A stretch of 25,951 nucleotides of DNA from Geobacter sp. UBA6169 (lineage in GTDB: Bacteria; Desulfobacterota; Desulfuromonadia; Geobacterales; Pseudopelobacteraceae), in the NCBI GenBank assembly GCA_002422265.1, contig DIUB01000050.1, positions 26,608 through 52,558 of the forward strand. Direction: 5' to 3'. The notes under the pieces were generated by a model. It did no database searches and was not told where the DNA came from. It saw nothing but the letters and a program-made list of their open reading frames with translations. Numbering within the stretch: the first letter of the stretch is position 1; each line of letters starts with the position of its first letter. This document shows positions 15,576-23,018 of the stretch, one piece after another. Both the position numbers and the translations under genes were made by a program.

Positions 15576-15711
15576 GCAGTCGGGCCGTTTGAAGGGAATC
15601 GGAATGTGCTCGGATACGGTCTGCCTCTCTTCTTCAGGCTGTCTGTAGCAAATTCCGAGTGCCTAAAAGTGCTTGTTGAGGTATACTCTGTCATGATGAA
15701 TCGTTTGATAA

Positions 15712-15739
15712 TTGACATGCAGGTGTTTTGTGCTAGTTT
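15712..15739 (+). promoter_or_regulatory. Possible sigma70 promoter of the MCP gene
   Basis: Perfect -35 TTGACA (15712-15717), 16 bases, then TAGTTT (15734-15739) preceded by TGC, an extended -10 element. The -10 is poor by itself (three of six). The predicted start near 15746 would give about 36 bases to the ATG at 15782. No FliA-type or sigma54-type box with correct spacing is seen here. Confidence 0.45.
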
Positions 15740-15781
15740 TTACACGTTCTTGACCAGCACTAAGAAATGGAGCGTCCGAGC

Positions 15782-15806
15782 ATGCAGTTTACCATAAAAA
15801 CAGAAG
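15782..15806 (+). other. Out-of-frame typical MCP N-terminus (MQFTIKT) before the MCP gene
   Basis: ATG 15782, with GGAG at 15768-15771, opens a short frame reading MQFTIKTED and ending after about 39 codons. Dropping one base near 15803 would join it directly to the MCP as MQFTIKTKMMALIAFLLGVA. The segment may be the true start disrupted by a one-base insertion, or a sequencing error. Confidence 0.55.
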
Positions 15807-17384
15807 ATGATGGCCCTGATAGCATTCCTTCTTGGCGTCGCGGTTCTCGTTACCGGGATTATGGTCTTCACCTTTATGAAGATCAACAGCTCGCTTGATC
15901 AGATGGAGAGAATCAGTACCATTCAACATGCGGCTATGCAGGGCTCTATCCATATGTTGAAGGCAAGGGAATATGAAGGTGAATTTTTCACCCGCAAGGA
16001 CGACAAGTGGGTTGGGCGGGTGGAAAAAGAGGTCGGGGAAGTTTATAAGGTGCTAGCAAATCTTGACAAGGTCAACACCGACAAAAAGATCAAGGAGCAC
16101 AGTGCGCGGGCGCAGCAGTTGGGAAAAGACTATGTTGAGCAGTTCAAAACGCTGGTTGATACCTTTAAGAGCGGCGGTGACGTTGTTGAGGGCCGAGAAG
16201 AGCTGCGAGATGTCATCAATGAGTTTCAGCCGCAGCTCGAAGAGTATATCCCCAAAATCGCCGACTCCTTGCACAAGAAGGCCACTGCCGAGCTGAACAG
16301 CACACTGTCAAAGGGTAAAATCATCATGCTGGCAGTACTGGTTGGCTCGGCCATCGGTCAGGTATTGCTGCTGCTCTTTATCGTGCTTCCGGTGCTGCGA
16401 TCGATTTCTTCCATGACCGAGCGGCTGAAGGATATTGCGACCGGTGAAGGTGATCTGACCAAGCGGATAGAGGTTTCAAGTAAGGATGAGATCGGTGAGA
16501 CCGCCCACTGGTTCAATACCTTTGTCGGTAATCTGGCCGGGATCATCGCCCAGGTGGCTGCCAATGCACGGCAGGTGTCAACAGTTGCTGCACATGTCCG
16601 GCAGAATTCAGCGGCCATGGTGGCAAGTTCTGAAGATATGGCAGGGCAGGCTGCTTCGGTGGCGGTAGCCTCTGAAGAGATGTCGGCAACGGCCTTTGAG
16701 ATCGCCAGTTCCTGTACTCGTTCCGCTGCAAGTGCGGCAGAGGCAGATCAGGCAACTGAAACCGGCGTCAAGGTCATTCAGGACACCATTGCCGGTATGG
16801 AGAGGATTGCCGGACGGGTGCGTGAGGCAGCCGGCAATGTGGAGGAGCTTGGTGCCAAATCAATGCAGATCGGTACTATTGTGGGAACGATCGAGGATAT
16901 TGCCGACCAGACCAATATGCTGGCCTTAAACGCTGCCATTGAGGCGGCCCGTGCCGGTGAGATGGGGCGCGGCTTTGCGGTCGTTGCAGACGAGGTTCGG
17001 GCGCTCTCCGAGCGGACGACCAAAGCCACCAAGGAAATAGCCGACATGATCCGGATGATTCAGCAGGAGACCTCCGGAGCGGTCAAGGCGATGGAGAGCG
17101 GCGTCGTGGAGGTGGAAAACGGCACCCGTGAAGCGAGCCGATCCGGCGAGGCGCTGGGAGTTATCACCAATGAGATCCAGAACGTTACTCAGCAGATGAG
17201 CCAGATTGCCACGGCTGCTGAAGAGCAGAGTGCCACGACCAATACCATCAGCCAGAATATCCGCCAGATTACCGATGTGGTGCAGGAAAGTACCGACAAG
17301 GCACAACAGTCGGCAATCTCTGCCGAGGAGTTGGCGCGGCTGGCGGACGAACTGCAGCGGCTGATGGGCAAATTCAGGGTTTGA
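15807..17384 (+). CDS. Methyl-accepting chemotaxis protein, possible N-terminal frameshift
   Basis: Membrane chemoreceptor, 525 aa as read from ATG 15807. TM1 is at about residues 2-25 (ALIAFLLGVAVLVTGIMVF), followed by a helical, Lys/Glu-rich periplasmic sensor (about 28-170, probably a four-helix bundle). TM2 is at 172-195, HAMP near 196-250, and the signalling domain holds the conserved hairpin DQTNMLALNAAIEAARAGE with FAVVADEVRALSERT (about 362-403). ATG 15807 has no good ribosome site and leaves no cytoplasmic N-tail. ATG 15782, with GGAG ten bases upstream, reads MQFTIKT in another frame, a typical MCP tail. The start is therefore uncertain. Confidence 0.88.
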   Translation: MMALIAFLLGVAVLVTGIMVFTFMKINSSLDQMERISTIQHAAMQGSIHMLKAREYEGEFFTRKDDKWVGRVEKEVGEVYKVLANLDKVNTDKKIKEHSARAQQLGKDYVEQFKTLVDTFKSGGDVVEGREELRDVINEFQPQLEEYIPKIADSLHKKATAELNSTLSKGKIIMLAVLVGSAIGQVLLLLFIVLPVLRSISSMTERLKDIATGEGDLTKRIEVSSKDEIGETAHWFNTFVGNLAGIIAQVAANARQVSTVAAHVRQNSAAMVASSEDMAGQAASVAVASEEMSATAFEIASSCTRSAASAAEADQATETGVKVIQDTIAGMERIAGRVREAAGNVEELGAKSMQIGTIVGTIEDIADQTNMLALNAAIEAARAGEMGRGFAVVADEVRALSERTTKATKEIADMIRMIQQETSGAVKAMESGVVEVENGTREASRSGEALGVITNEIQNVTQQMSQIATAAEEQSATTNTISQNIRQITDVVQESTDKAQQSAISAEELARLADELQRLMGKFRV

Positions 17385-17492
17385 AATCAAGGCGGTTTCT
17401 GTGCTAAAAGAGCCGCTCATGAAATATCTTGACGAAAGATAACATTCTGGCGTCTTTCTATTCAGGCAGATGCATATATCAGGGAGGATAGT

Positions 17493-17861
17493 ATGGCTAA
17501 CATTCTGATTGTTGATGATTCATCCACCATGAGAAAGATAATTTCTCGATCGCTGCGTCAGGCAGGCCTGCCGGTTGAGGATATCCTGGAAGGTGGCGAC
17601 GGCATTGAAGGGCTGAATGTACTGCAGACTTCCGGTAAAAAAGTGGATCTGATCCTGTCGGACATTAATATGCCCAACATGGATGGCCTTGAGTTCGTCA
17701 AGGCGGTGCGCGCCAACGGTTTTTCCATGCCGATCGTGATGATTACGACAGAGGGCGGTGAAGATGTGATTGCCGAGGCCATAGCCAGTGGTGCCAAGGA
17801 CAGCATCAAGAAGCCGTTTACCCCGGAGCAGCTTCAGGAAAAGCTGGGGGGGCTCATATGA
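17493..17861 (+). CDS. cheY: CheY-like response regulator
   Basis: 122-aa single receiver domain with VDDSSTMRKI (D8, D9), phospho-acceptor D57 in LILSDINMPNMDG, a Thr at the ITT segment near residue 86, and the lysine of IKKPF near 109. The SSTMRKI and NMPNMDG phrases are typical of flagellar motor-binding CheY. GGGAGGA stands upstream of the ATG. It overlaps the cheX-like gene by ATGA, pairing regulator with phosphatase. It is the first of a run leading into the flagellar operon. Confidence 0.94.
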   Translation: MANILIVDDSSTMRKIISRSLRQAGLPVEDILEGGDGIEGLNVLQTSGKKVDLILSDINMPNMDGLEFVKAVRANGFSMPIVMITTEGGEDVIAEAIASGAKDSIKKPFTPEQLQEKLGGLI

Positions 17862-18376
17862 GCCTGAATGCCGAGATAGCCGAAAGTCTGAAGTTTACGG
17901 AACATCAGCTCTCGGAATATATCATTAACGCCACCCGAGAAGTGTTCTCCACCATGGTTATGATGGAGCCGGCTGATGATTTTCCGCTGAAGGAGCCGAT
18001 CACCCACTTCAAGTGCAGTATTACCGGCATGGTCGGTTTTGCCGGTACCTACTCCGGTGTTATTTCAATGCACTGCCCGATACGGCTTGCCAAAAAGGTC
18101 ACGGCTGCCATGCTGGGGATGGATGAAAGTGAAGTGGAAGATGGGGGCGAGGATCTGAACGACGCCATCGGGGAAATCGCCAACATGCTCGGCGGCAGCG
18201 TCAAGATGATCCTTTCCAAGGGCGGACTGGATGTAAAACTTTCTATCCCGACTGTGATCGCCGGTGAGGACTATACTGTCAACTCACTATCCGACATCGA
18301 TTGCGTTGTTATTCCGTTTAACGTCGATGGCTCCGAACGATTCCTTGTAGGTCTTACCCTCAAGAAAGAAGAGTAA
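17858..18376 (+). CDS. CheX-like chemotaxis phosphatase
   Basis: 172-aa protein of the CheC/CheX/FliY phosphatase group with a single active-site helix: D102-x3-E106-x2-N109-x21-P131 (DAIGEIANMLGGSVK). One active site and this length fit CheX rather than two-site CheC. It should dephosphorylate the CheY encoded just upstream, to which it is coupled by an ATGA overlap. There are no membrane segments. The next gene starts 78 bases on, after a hairpin. Confidence 0.85.
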   Translation: MSLNAEIAESLKFTEHQLSEYIINATREVFSTMVMMEPADDFPLKEPITHFKCSITGMVGFAGTYSGVISMHCPIRLAKKVTAAMLGMDESEVEDGGEDLNDAIGEIANMLGGSVKMILSKGGLDVKLSIPTVIAGEDYTVNSLSDIDCVVIPFNVDGSERFLVGLTLKKEE

Positions 18377-18395
18377 TTCCCCGATGTATCTAAGT

Positions 18396-18419
18396 ACGGG
18401 GTGCGGTGTCGTACCCCGT
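18396..18419 (+). other. Hairpin between the cheX-like gene and the phosphatase/pseudo-receiver gene
   Basis: Perfect 7-base arms ACGGGGT (18396-18402) and ACCCCGT (18413-18419) with a 10-base loop. An upstream CCCCG (18379-18383) could instead pair with the first arm, giving two exclusive folds. TTTTCCTCTCT follows a little downstream (18431 on), but there is no proper U-tract. It may be a weak terminator, a processing site or nothing. Confidence 0.4.
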
Positions 18420-18454
18420 GCAATTCACACTTTTCCTCTCTCGCGTGAGCTCCA

Positions 18455-19549
18455 ATGGATGGCTATGTAAAGCTGCATGAAATGTTGGAGACTGCCCTGC
18501 GGCAGGCCGGTGAAGAAGCCGGTATGCTGTTGGGCCAGGGACTTTCCGCAACCCTGACAGACTCCCTCACCTTCAGCAAGGCCGCGTACTTCGGCGATCT
18601 TGACGATGGTGTATTTGTGCTTGATGTTGAATCCCGTGAAGAATATCAGGGGCAGTTCTACCTGGTATTCAACCTGCGCGATGCCATTCTGATGAGCAGC
18701 CTGCTGCTGGGGATTCCCGCGCCGCGCATCAAGGAGAAGCAGCGACTTTCCATCATTGAGCCGGATGACATCGATGCCTTCGGTGAAATCGGGAACATGA
18801 TCAACGGCGCGATGAATACCACGTTCCAGGCGAGCCTGGCTGGTAAATCACACCTCAAGCTGCAGGGGTCCAAGAAGTATGTGCCGGAAATTGATCCGCT
18901 GACCGATGATAATCCACTGCCAAACGGCGACTACCTGCTGTTCAGGTCCCGACTGGAGATGGAAGGTCAGGAGATGCATCACCTGGATGTGCTGATTCCG
19001 GTTGCACTGGGTAACCTGTTTGATCCGCAGCCGCTACCGGCAGAGCCTGAACCGGATCAGACAGCAGATACGGACACAGATGCCGCTCAACCGGGCACTG
19101 GTGCAGGGTCAGCAACATTATCGGATGAGACAGAAACACCGGGTAAATCTGGGGCAGTGGCAGGCACCACCGGTGAGGACATGATCGCCGTTTTTGACAA
19201 TGATGATGAGGAACGCGGTCGCATGCTTGAAATGCTGGGGTTTGTCGGCTTTAAGCTGGTCGAGTCGACCCTTGATGCTGATATCAAGGAAGTGTTTTCA
19301 AAGGGTAATGTCCGGCTGGTGGTGATCGGCTCGCAAGATGCCGACGATCGTGAATTGGCGGTCTGTATCAAGATTAACGCCATGCGTCAGGACCAGCCGG
19401 TACCGATCATCATGTGCGCCCAGCGCTGGACCCGCACCGCTGTATTGAAGGCACTCAAGTACGGGGCTCGTGAAATCGTGATCAAACCGTGCGATCCTGA
19501 TGAGATTGCCGGGAAGGTGAGGCGGTTATGCCGGCTGCCTGCTTCCTGA
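18455..19549 (+). CDS. CheC/CheX-like phosphatase domain fused to a degenerate receiver domain
   Basis: 364 aa. Residues 1-190 look like the CheC/CheX/FliY fold with one active-site helix, D107-x3-E111-x2-N114 (DAFGEIGNMINGAM). The proline expected about 22 residues later is missing. A Pro/Glu/Thr/Asp-rich linker spans about 191-240. Residues 243-360 have receiver-fold spacing: the acidic pocket FDNDDEE (248-251) and the lysine of VIKPC (K344) remain. The strand that should carry the phospho-acceptor Asp reads VRLVVIGS, with no Asp, and the Thr/Ser position reads IIMCAQ. The receiver is therefore probably not phosphorylated. The Shine-Dalgarno before ATG 18455 is weak. The TPR gene overlaps its 3' end by 22 bases. 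Confidence 0.8.
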   Translation: MDGYVKLHEMLETALRQAGEEAGMLLGQGLSATLTDSLTFSKAAYFGDLDDGVFVLDVESREEYQGQFYLVFNLRDAILMSSLLLGIPAPRIKEKQRLSIIEPDDIDAFGEIGNMINGAMNTTFQASLAGKSHLKLQGSKKYVPEIDPLTDDNPLPNGDYLLFRSRLEMEGQEMHHLDVLIPVALGNLFDPQPLPAEPEPDQTADTDTDAAQPGTGAGSATLSDETETPGKSGAVAGTTGEDMIAVFDNDDEERGRMLEMLGFVGFKLVESTLDADIKEVFSKGNVRLVVIGSQDADDRELAVCIKINAMRQDQPVPIIMCAQRWTRTAVLKALKYGAREIVIKPCDPDEIAGKVRRLCRLPAS

Positions 19550-21627
19550 TATGTCGGTTGTGTATTCTGTCTGCAGGCGTCCTGTTATGGACACTCTGTT
19601 CTGCTTCTGCCGTCCATGCCTCCATCACCACCCAGGTCCAGCGGATTGCCGTTCGTCCCAAGGCTCAGTTCACCCGCATTACCATCAACCTTACCGCTGA
19701 GCCGAACTATGCAGTACATGCGTTACCGGATGGCAGATTGCGGGTTCGGTTGCACGGCACCACCGGTACCCTGTTCAAACAGTTTCGACGTTATTCAGAC
19801 CCCTATATTGGCGGTATTGTAGTCTCACGTCTGGGCGATGATCTGGTGCTGACCTTTGCCGTTGCAGTCGGAAAGGTCGGCTGGCGGGTTGTCCACCTTG
19901 AAGGATTACCGACACTCACTCTTGACGTGGGACCGCTTTTTATAGGCAACAGCAAGCCCCTGCCCGGGCGGGAGCGGATCAGGGCTGGTGCCGAAAAGCT
20001 TCTCAAAAATTTTGATCCGCCGCTGAAGCCTGAAATTCCTTTTATGCCCACTGATCGCCAGTCTCTGAAGGAGCTGCTGAGCGATGAAGAGCAGAAGCTG
20101 TTTCTGGCAGCAGAAGGGGCGTTGTACAAAGGCAAACTGGCCGCTGCCGAAGAGACGTTTGCCGCTTTTAGTTCAGGTAACACCAGGATTCGTCCCCTGG
20201 CGCTCTACCGCCTGGGAGAGACACAGTACCGGCTTCAGAAATACCAGCAGGCACTGGCCACCTTCCGGGAGGCTGCCGGTGTATGGCCTGCTTTTCTGGG
20301 GCAAAATCCGTCAGTCACCTTTTACTTCGGCGACAGCATTGCCCGGAATGGCGATCTGCCGGGGGGACGTCAACTGCTGACGAGGCTGATTGTCGATCAT
20401 GCCGACAAGAAATATGCGCCGGTGCTGCTGGTTCGTATGGCTGACATTCTGTCGCGCCAAGGCAGCGGAGAACTGGCGCGGGCCATCTATACCACCGTGT
20501 CAGGGGCCTTCCCTGCGAACAAGGCACGACAGATGGCAATGCTAAAGCTGGCTGACGAACGTTTTCTTGACGTCGGGCCGGTTGATTACGCTGACCTGAG
20601 CAGTACGTATCAAGAGCTTGCCGCCACTGCCGGTGATTTTGATCTGCGGGAGGAGACAACCTTTAAGCATGCCCTGCTTGAGTCGATCAACGGGCCGGCA
20701 GATGGCGCGCTCAGCCTGATTGCAGCCTATCAGAAGCGCTATCCCAAAGGGGTGTACAGCACTGTGGTGCGCGACATCCGTGAGGATCTGGTGGCGCAGG
20801 TGTTTCAGGGCGGTGGGTGGGATAAGGATCCGGCCGGTCTGATCAAGCTGGCAACAGACAATCAGGAGTTTCTGGGGGTGTCGTCAAAACTCCCCGGTTT
20901 TTATGAGCGGATCTCGAATGCCTACGCCAAGGCAGGTCGTCCCCTTGATCAGATTGTGTTGTATGCCGGCCTGCTGGAGCGCCCCTGGCTGGGAGACGAC
21001 AATGCTGCTTACCTGACGCTTCAGGTGGCTGGTCAGGCCGAAATCTTGGGGGATACCTTAATGGCGCGCCGTGTGCTGCAGAGTTTTTTGCAGCGTTATC
21101 CGACACGCGCCCAGTCTCGCTGGGCCCGTGAGCGTCTGGCGGCAATACAGTATGGCGCCCGAGAGTTTGCCGATGTCAGGAGCAACCTGCAGTGGATCCT
21201 TGAAAAGAATGAGCGAGCCGCTTATCCGGTGAGCTACTACTATCTGGGTAAAGCACTCTGGGAGTCAAAGGATTTCGCCCGCGTTGTCCGTGCCATGGAG
21301 CTATACCTTGTATCGGTGGCAGGCGAGAAGAAACAGCCGCCTCTGGTCGTTGATGCCTACTATGTCGGCGCATCCGCCCGGCAGTCTCTGGGAGATCGTA
21401 AAGGTGCCATTTCTTTGCTGGACCAAGGAGTCAAGCAGGTGCCTGCCGATCGTACGGAGCAGTTCCTGTATAAACTCGGGGAGCTCACGGTTCAGGATGG
21501 CCGACCTGAACAGGCACGTCAGTATTTTGAAAAAATCATCAAAGAGGGTAAGGATCCCGATTGGCAACGCCTTGCACGCCTCTCTCTCGCCGAAATCAAC
21601 CTCGCTTCACCTCCACCTGTCAAATAA
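19528..21627 (+). CDS. Secreted AMIN-like / tetratricopeptide-repeat protein
   Basis: 699 aa from ATG 19528, which has AAGGTGAGG upstream and overlaps the preceding gene by 22 bases. The N-terminus is a signal peptide (hydrophobic LCILSAGVLLWTLCSASA, likely cleaved at AVHA31-S32). Residues 33-135 form a beta-rich segment resembling AMIN domains, which bind cell-wall or outer-membrane partners. From about 185 to the end there are helical TPR-type repeats, for example LAAEGALYKGKLAAAEETF, ALYRLGETQYRLQKYQQALATF and, at the C-terminus, LYKLGELTVQDGRPEQARQYF. A periplasmic scaffold role near the flagellum is inferred only from its position directly before flgB. Confidence 0.82.
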   Translation: MPAACFLICRLCILSAGVLLWTLCSASAVHASITTQVQRIAVRPKAQFTRITINLTAEPNYAVHALPDGRLRVRLHGTTGTLFKQFRRYSDPYIGGIVVSRLGDDLVLTFAVAVGKVGWRVVHLEGLPTLTLDVGPLFIGNSKPLPGRERIRAGAEKLLKNFDPPLKPEIPFMPTDRQSLKELLSDEEQKLFLAAEGALYKGKLAAAEETFAAFSSGNTRIRPLALYRLGETQYRLQKYQQALATFREAAGVWPAFLGQNPSVTFYFGDSIARNGDLPGGRQLLTRLIVDHADKKYAPVLLVRMADILSRQGSGELARAIYTTVSGAFPANKARQMAMLKLADERFLDVGPVDYADLSSTYQELAATAGDFDLREETTFKHALLESINGPADGALSLIAAYQKRYPKGVYSTVVRDIREDLVAQVFQGGGWDKDPAGLIKLATDNQEFLGVSSKLPGFYERISNAYAKAGRPLDQIVLYAGLLERPWLGDDNAAYLTLQVAGQAEILGDTLMARRVLQSFLQRYPTRAQSRWARERLAAIQYGAREFADVRSNLQWILEKNERAAYPVSYYYLGKALWESKDFARVVRAMELYLVSVAGEKKQPPLVVDAYYVGASARQSLGDRKGAISLLDQGVKQVPADRTEQFLYKLGELTVQDGRPEQARQYFEKIIKEGKDPDWQRLARLSLAEINLASPPPVK

Positions 21628-21662
21628 AAGAACAAGTCAATATTTTGTAAAAGTCAAAATAA

Positions 21663-21690
21663 CGACTCAAGCATCAGCAGCCAAGAGTCG
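21663..21690. promoter_or_regulatory. Inverted repeat upstream of the flgB promoter (possible enhancer site or hairpin)
   Basis: CGACTC (21663-21668) and GAGTCG (21685-21690) are perfect arms around 16 bases. The centre lies about 95 bases upstream of the predicted flgB transcription start, where sigma54 activators such as FlrC/FleQ-type proteins usually bind. It also lies 35 bases after the TPR stop codon, so it could serve as a stem-loop at that mRNA's end, though no U-tract follows. Confidence 0.4.
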
Positions 21691-21744
21691 CATGAGTGCT
21701 GCGCAATTACCTGTCTACAGGCCGTTTCGCTGGATTATGTTATG

Positions 21745-21760
21745 TGGTATAAATATTGCT
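21745..21760 (+). promoter_or_regulatory. sigma54 (RpoN) promoter of the flgB operon
   Basis: TGGTATAAATATTGCT keeps the invariant GG (21746-21747) and GC (21758-21759) with exactly 10 bases between, against TGGCAC-N5-TTGC. The -24 box has two mismatches and the -12 box is perfect. The predicted start is about 21771, 33 bases before flgB. RpoN control of basal-body operons is usual in flagellated proteobacteria, including Geobacter. Confidence 0.68.
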
Positions 21761-21803
21761 AGTAACATTCGGGTCTTTATGCAGAACTGTAAAGGGGTGC
21801 GTC

Positions 21804-22244
21804 ATGCCGGTTGAAAGGCTTTTTTCAACAACCATAGAGGTGTTGAGCAGAAGTGTCGATCTGCGTACGCGCAATCAGAATCTGATTGCCTCAAACCTGG
21901 CAAACGCGGAAACACCGGGCTATACACCCAAAAAACTCGAGTTTGAGGGGCAGCTGCAGGCTGCTGTCAAGAAATCGTCAGGACGTGGCAAGCAGGCAAG
22001 TGATGCAGGCGGAGTCACCCATCCGGGCCACATTCCGCTGCGAGGAGGAGCGGAACAACTCAGCCAGGTGCAAGGTCGTGTTGTCGAGACACCTTCAGCC
22101 ACTCCAGGTCGTGATGGGAATTCGGTTGAGCTGGAGAATGAAATGAGCCGGATGATGCAGAATCAGGTGCTGTTCAATGCATCGGTGCAGTTACTGGGTA
22201 AAAAGTTTGAAGGACTGCGCTCAGCTTTGAGGGAGGGTAAATAA
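21804..22244 (+). CDS. flgB: Flagellar basal-body rod protein FlgB
   Basis: Proximal rod protein of the flagellum, exported by the flagellar type III system, 146 aa. The ATG at 21804 has AAAGGGG upstream. The rod-protein signature is at residues 23-47: NLIASNLANAETPGYTPKKL. The C-terminal helix with NQVLFNASVQLLGKKFEGLR is also typical. An Ala/Gly/Ser-rich insert (residues 60-90) matches the variable middle of FlgB. The stop codon overlaps the flgC start by one base (TAATG). It is the first gene of the basal-body operon behind the sigma54 promoter. Confidence 0.95.
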   Translation: MPVERLFSTTIEVLSRSVDLRTRNQNLIASNLANAETPGYTPKKLEFEGQLQAAVKKSSGRGKQASDAGGVTHPGHIPLRGGAEQLSQVQGRVVETPSATPGRDGNSVELENEMSRMMQNQVLFNASVQLLGKKFEGLRSALREGK

Positions 22245-22681
22245 TGGATCTGTTTAATGCGATGAACACCAGTTCGTCAGGCCTCTCGGCTGAACGGACC
22301 AGGATGAACCTGATTGCAAGCAATCTTGCCAACGCCAATACGACCCGTACACCGGAAGGGGGGCCGTACAAGCGTAAAGATGCGGTTTTTGCCGCTACGC
22401 CGGTAATTGATGGATTTGGAAGGGCTCTGGCAGGTGCCGGCAGTCGGGAGCTACGGGAAGTGCGCGTGGCAGATATTGTTGAGGATCAGGGACAGCCGCG
22501 TATGCAGTACGATCCATCTCATCCGGATGCAAACCAGCAGGGTTATGTGGCCATGCCGAATGTGAATGTGGTTGAAGAGATGGCGGATATGATCACCGCC
22601 ACCAGGGTCTACGAGGCAAATGTCATGGCTGCCCAGGCGGCCAAGAACATGGCACTCAAGACACTTGAGCTCAGTAAATAA
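22244..22681 (+). CDS. flgC: Flagellar basal-body rod protein FlgC
   Basis: Proximal rod protein, 145 aa, the usual length. The N-terminal rod signature is LIASNLANANTTRTPEGGPYKRKD (in parts LIASNLANANT, GGPYKRKD). The C-terminal rod motif is GYVAMPNVNVVEEMADMITATRVYEAN (in parts YVAMPNVNVVEEM, TRVYEAN). Translation is coupled to flgB through the one-base overlap, and GAGGG lies upstream. No cleavable signal peptide is seen, as expected for a type III substrate. Confidence 0.97.
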   Translation: MDLFNAMNTSSSGLSAERTRMNLIASNLANANTTRTPEGGPYKRKDAVFAATPVIDGFGRALAGAGSRELREVRVADIVEDQGQPRMQYDPSHPDANQQGYVAMPNVNVVEEMADMITATRVYEANVMAAQAAKNMALKTLELSK

Positions 22682-22692
22682 AGGGGTAGGTT

Positions 22693-22992
22693 ATGGAAAT
22701 TAAGACACTGAGCGGTATCGGGTTGTCATCGGCTTTTCCGCTGGACAAGGCCACTAGTCAAACCAATGCCTTGGAAGGAGCGGGTAAATTCTTTCAAGAG
22801 CTGGTTGGCAAAGTTAATGACCTTTCGCAGCAGGCTGATCAGTCGATTCAGAAGCTGGCCACCGGAGAAAATCGCAATCTGCATGAAACAATGATTGCAG
22901 TGGAAAAGTCCAGCGTCTCGTTCCTGTTCATGTCGCAAGTCAGGAACAAGGCCCTTGAAGCATACCAGGAAGTCATGCGGATGCCGGTCTAA
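22693..22992 (+). CDS. fliE: Flagellar hook-basal body protein FliE
   Basis: Small MS-ring/rod junction protein, 99 aa, standard for the family. The conserved C-terminal half is clear: LHETMIAVEKSSVSFLFMSQVRNKALEAYQEVMRMPV (key parts LHETMIAVEKS, VRNKALEAYQEVM.MPV). The ATG at 22693 follows GGGGTAGG and lies 11 bases after the flgC stop. It precedes fliF, the usual order. Confidence 0.96.
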   Translation: MEIKTLSGIGLSSAFPLDKATSQTNALEGAGKFFQELVGKVNDLSQQADQSIQKLATGENRNLHETMIAVEKSSVSFLFMSQVRNKALEAYQEVMRMPV

Positions 22993-23018
22993 CCGGTTCA
23001 GAATGAGGCGATCAAACC

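Noticed and set aside
15630..15660. sigma54-like GGCAC...TTGC on the minus strand upstream of cheY
   Set aside because: The spacing between GG and GC is 12, not 10. A good extended -10 sigma70 promoter lies closer to the gene.
17391..17404. GG-N10-GC match (GGCGGTTTCTGTGC) upstream of the second cheY
   Set aside because: The spacing fits sigma54, but the flanking -24 and -12 bases are poor and it lies just after the MCP stop codon. Too weak to list.
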